Below are positions 40,216-41,507 of a stretch of DNA of 41,507 nt, in pieces. The notes below the pieces were generated by a model that worked only from the letters and a program-made list of their open reading frames with translations, searched no databases and had not been told where the DNA came from. Numbering within the stretch: the first letter of the stretch is position 1; every line of letters begins with the position of its first letter. Both the position numbers and the translations under genes were made by a program. Source of the stretch: Rhodanobacteraceae bacterium (GTDB lineage Bacteria; Acidobacteriota; Terriglobia; Terriglobales; Acidobacteriaceae); NCBI GenBank assembly GCA_025350865.1, contig JANXWZ010000154.1, forward strand, positions 1 to 41,507. The letters run 5' to 3'.

Positions 40216-41346
40216 ATGAAGCCGGCCATCCCCATCACACTGCCGATCAAAACGCTCGACTGGGCGAGCCTTATGCCCGTCGTCGGAGAGGCGAACCGCG
40301 CAGTCGCCCGGTTCGATGGGATGCTGGCCCACATGCCAAGTCCGGAATTGTTGCGCACTCCATTGATGATGCGCGAGGCGGTCCTGTCTTCGAAGATCGA
40401 AGGTACGGTTGCGACCATTACAGACGTGCTCCGCTCCGAGGCGGGCGAAGACCCCGTGCAGGAGGTCAGAAAGCTCGACGTTGAAGAGATCATGAACTAT
40501 CGTCTTGCCCTGCGTGAGGCCCAGAAGCAGTTGAAGCGTCGACCCTTCTGCCTCAATCTGATGCTCGATCTGCATAAGGTCTTGCTGAGCAGCGTGCGCG
40601 GACATAACAAGGCTCCCGGCGAGTTTCGACGTATTCAGAACTATCTGGGCCGCCCGGGATCGACCATGGAGCAAGCTATCTTCATCCCGCCAAGCCCCGA
40701 GCGTCTGATGGCGGGCCTGGACAACTGGGAACGCTACTACCATGCCGACGAGAAGGACGCACTTGTCCAACTCGCGCTCATCCATGCGCAGTTCGAGTTC
40801 CTGCATCCGTTCCTGGATGGCAATGGTCGAATCGGACGCATCCTCATCCCGCTGTTTCTGTTCGACAAGAAGATTCTTTCCAGCCCGACGTTTTACCTGT
40901 CCGAATATCTGGAGGAGAATCGCGATGCGTACGTCAGCCATCTCGGCAAGTTGCACAAGGGGCGAGAAGCGTGGGATCGCTGGTGTGTCTTCTTCGTCAA
41001 AGGCATCACGATTCAAGCGGAATGGAACGTCTTCCGTGTTCAGGCGGTGCTGCGTTTGTATGAGCGACTGAAGGCGAAGATGTTCGAGATGACGACGTCG
41101 CGTTCGGTCGTGCCCTTGCTCGACGCTATGTTCGCAAAACCGATCTTCCGAGCTTCCGCGATGCTGAAGGTACCGGGAATGCCGCAGCGTCCGCAATTGA
41201 TGATCCTGCTGGATCGTCTGGTTCAGGGCAATGTCCTCCGGGTTCTGACGCCAGGCAGTGGACGGCGCGGGACCATGTATTCATTGCACGAACTGGTGAA
41301 ACTATCGGAGGCGAGGCCGCAGAGCAACCCCCTCCGCGCACGGTAA
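40216..41346 (+). CDS. Fic family AMP-transferase with C-terminal winged helix (376 aa)
   Basis: Fic enzymes usually transfer AMP to Ser, Thr or Tyr residues of target proteins. The catalytic motif HPFLDGNGRIGR (197-208) is intact. An inhibitory motif of the class II type, SSKIEG (58-63, fitting [S/T]xxxE[G/N]), lies on the N-terminal side and would clamp ATP. A Fic_N-like domain covers ~1-85. Residues ~300-362 look like a winged helix (LLDAMFAKPIFRASAML... LMILLDRLVQGNVLRVLT... RRGTMYSLHELVKL), which can bind DNA. ATG 40216 is chosen because AAGAGG precedes it and the domain starts there; the longer frame would translate the palindrome array. Stand-alone; no antitoxin gene upstream. Confidence 0.93.
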   Translation: MKPAIPITLPIKTLDWASLMPVVGEANRAVARFDGMLAHMPSPELLRTPLMMREAVLSSKIEGTVATITDVLRSEAGEDPVQEVRKLDVEEIMNYRLALREAQKQLKRRPFCLNLMLDLHKVLLSSVRGHNKAPGEFRRIQNYLGRPGSTMEQAIFIPPSPERLMAGLDNWERYYHADEKDALVQLALIHAQFEFLHPFLDGNGRIGRILIPLFLFDKKILSSPTFYLSEYLEENRDAYVSHLGKLHKGREAWDRWCVFFVKGITIQAEWNVFRVQAVLRLYERLKAKMFEMTTSRSVVPLLDAMFAKPIFRASAMLKVPGMPQRPQLMILLDRLVQGNVLRVLTPGSGRRGTMYSLHELVKLSEARPQSNPLRAR

Positions 41347-41366
41347 GATTACGACTGGGGAAGCCT

Positions 41367-41507
41367 ATGTACCGCATTAAGGAATCCATCCACATCAACG
41401 CGCCGATCGACCGCTGCTTTCTACTCTCCACGAGCATTGAGATTGTTGCTGAGACCCTGCACCTGACGCCGGTGTCCGGCCAGACGACCGGCCTGATCGT
41501 CAACGGG
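41367..41507 (+). CDS. START/SRPBCC-like protein, 5' part only
   Basis: The 47 visible residues begin MYRIKESIHINAPIDRCFLL and continue STSIEIVAETLHLTPVSGQT, the first strand and helices of a polyketide-cyclase/START-like ligand-binding fold. GGGGAAG lies just upstream of the ATG. It starts 20 bases after the Fic stop and may be co-transcribed. The rest is outside the window. Confidence 0.75.
   Translation, partial: MYRIKESIHINAPIDRCFLLSTSIEIVAETLHLTPVSGQTTGLIVNG

Noticed and set aside
40135-41196. 353-residue open frame opposite the Fic gene
   Set aside because: Antisense shadow; its end runs into the palindrome array.
1-41507. tRNA, rRNA, riboswitch or insertion-sequence genes
   Set aside because: None recognised by eye. 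A covariance-model search would be needed to exclude small RNAs.

Overview
The window looks like a chromosomal segment of a soil acidobacterium (Acidobacteriota, probably the Terriglobia/Acidobacteriaceae group). This is inferred from G+C-rich coding DNA, two Oar-like TonB-dependent receptors with an N-terminal carboxypeptidase-regulatory domain, secreted M28 peptidases, and the mix of housekeeping genes. The pair parA/parB, the nearby rsmG and two perfect parS sites place the right half close to a replication origin.

Layout. 1-2344 (minus): a DUF3857 remnant, a secreted M28 aminopeptidase and a small membrane protein. 2364-3191 (plus): a hypothetical protein in tight divergence. 3264-6467 (plus): a three-gene cluster (outer-membrane porin-like protein, PstS-like binding domain, chemotaxis receptor) in which both outer genes are broken. 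6525-7737 (minus): ruvA and a secreted DinB-like protein. 7974-8799 (plus): an RsbW-like/STAS partner-switching pair. 9109-12799 (plus): an Oar-like receptor followed by the wreck of another M28 peptidase. 12989-18174 (minus): a cupin gene, then an nfrA-nfrB pair in which nfrB carries a c-di-GMP-type MshEN domain and is fused to a complete UDP-GlcNAc 2-epimerase (WecB). 18375-22635 (minus): two secreted proteins that share promoter, leader, signal peptide and C-terminal tail but have unrelated bodies; the second has a frameshift in its signal peptide. 22856-27386 (minus): mnmE behind a second Oar-like receptor. 27729-30880: a stomatin-like protein, a DUF2461 protein, HU behind phased A-tracts, and a membrane methyltransferase. 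30930-37202 (minus): folC-plsC-puuD-like-rsmG, a Zn-ribbon protein, parA and parB, with parS sites on both sides of the Zn-ribbon gene. 37325-40056: a 34-residue membrane peptide, a CxxC protein and thrS. 40079-41507 (plus): a Fic AMP-transferase with a winged helix behind an array of four palindromes, then the start of a START-like protein.

The most interesting system is the exopolysaccharide unit nfrA-nfrB::wecB. One polypeptide joins the enzyme that makes UDP-ManNAc to a processive membrane glycosyltransferase and a c-di-GMP sensor, next to its outer-membrane partner. An intact ribosome-binding site and ATG inside the fusion could also yield free WecB. Second is the Fic gene, whose operator-like palindromes recur every 30-31 bp up to its promoter and whose own C-terminus looks DNA-binding. 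Several genes carry frameshifts or deletions. One is a C-to-T-type stop and another a large deletion, so not all can be sequencing error.
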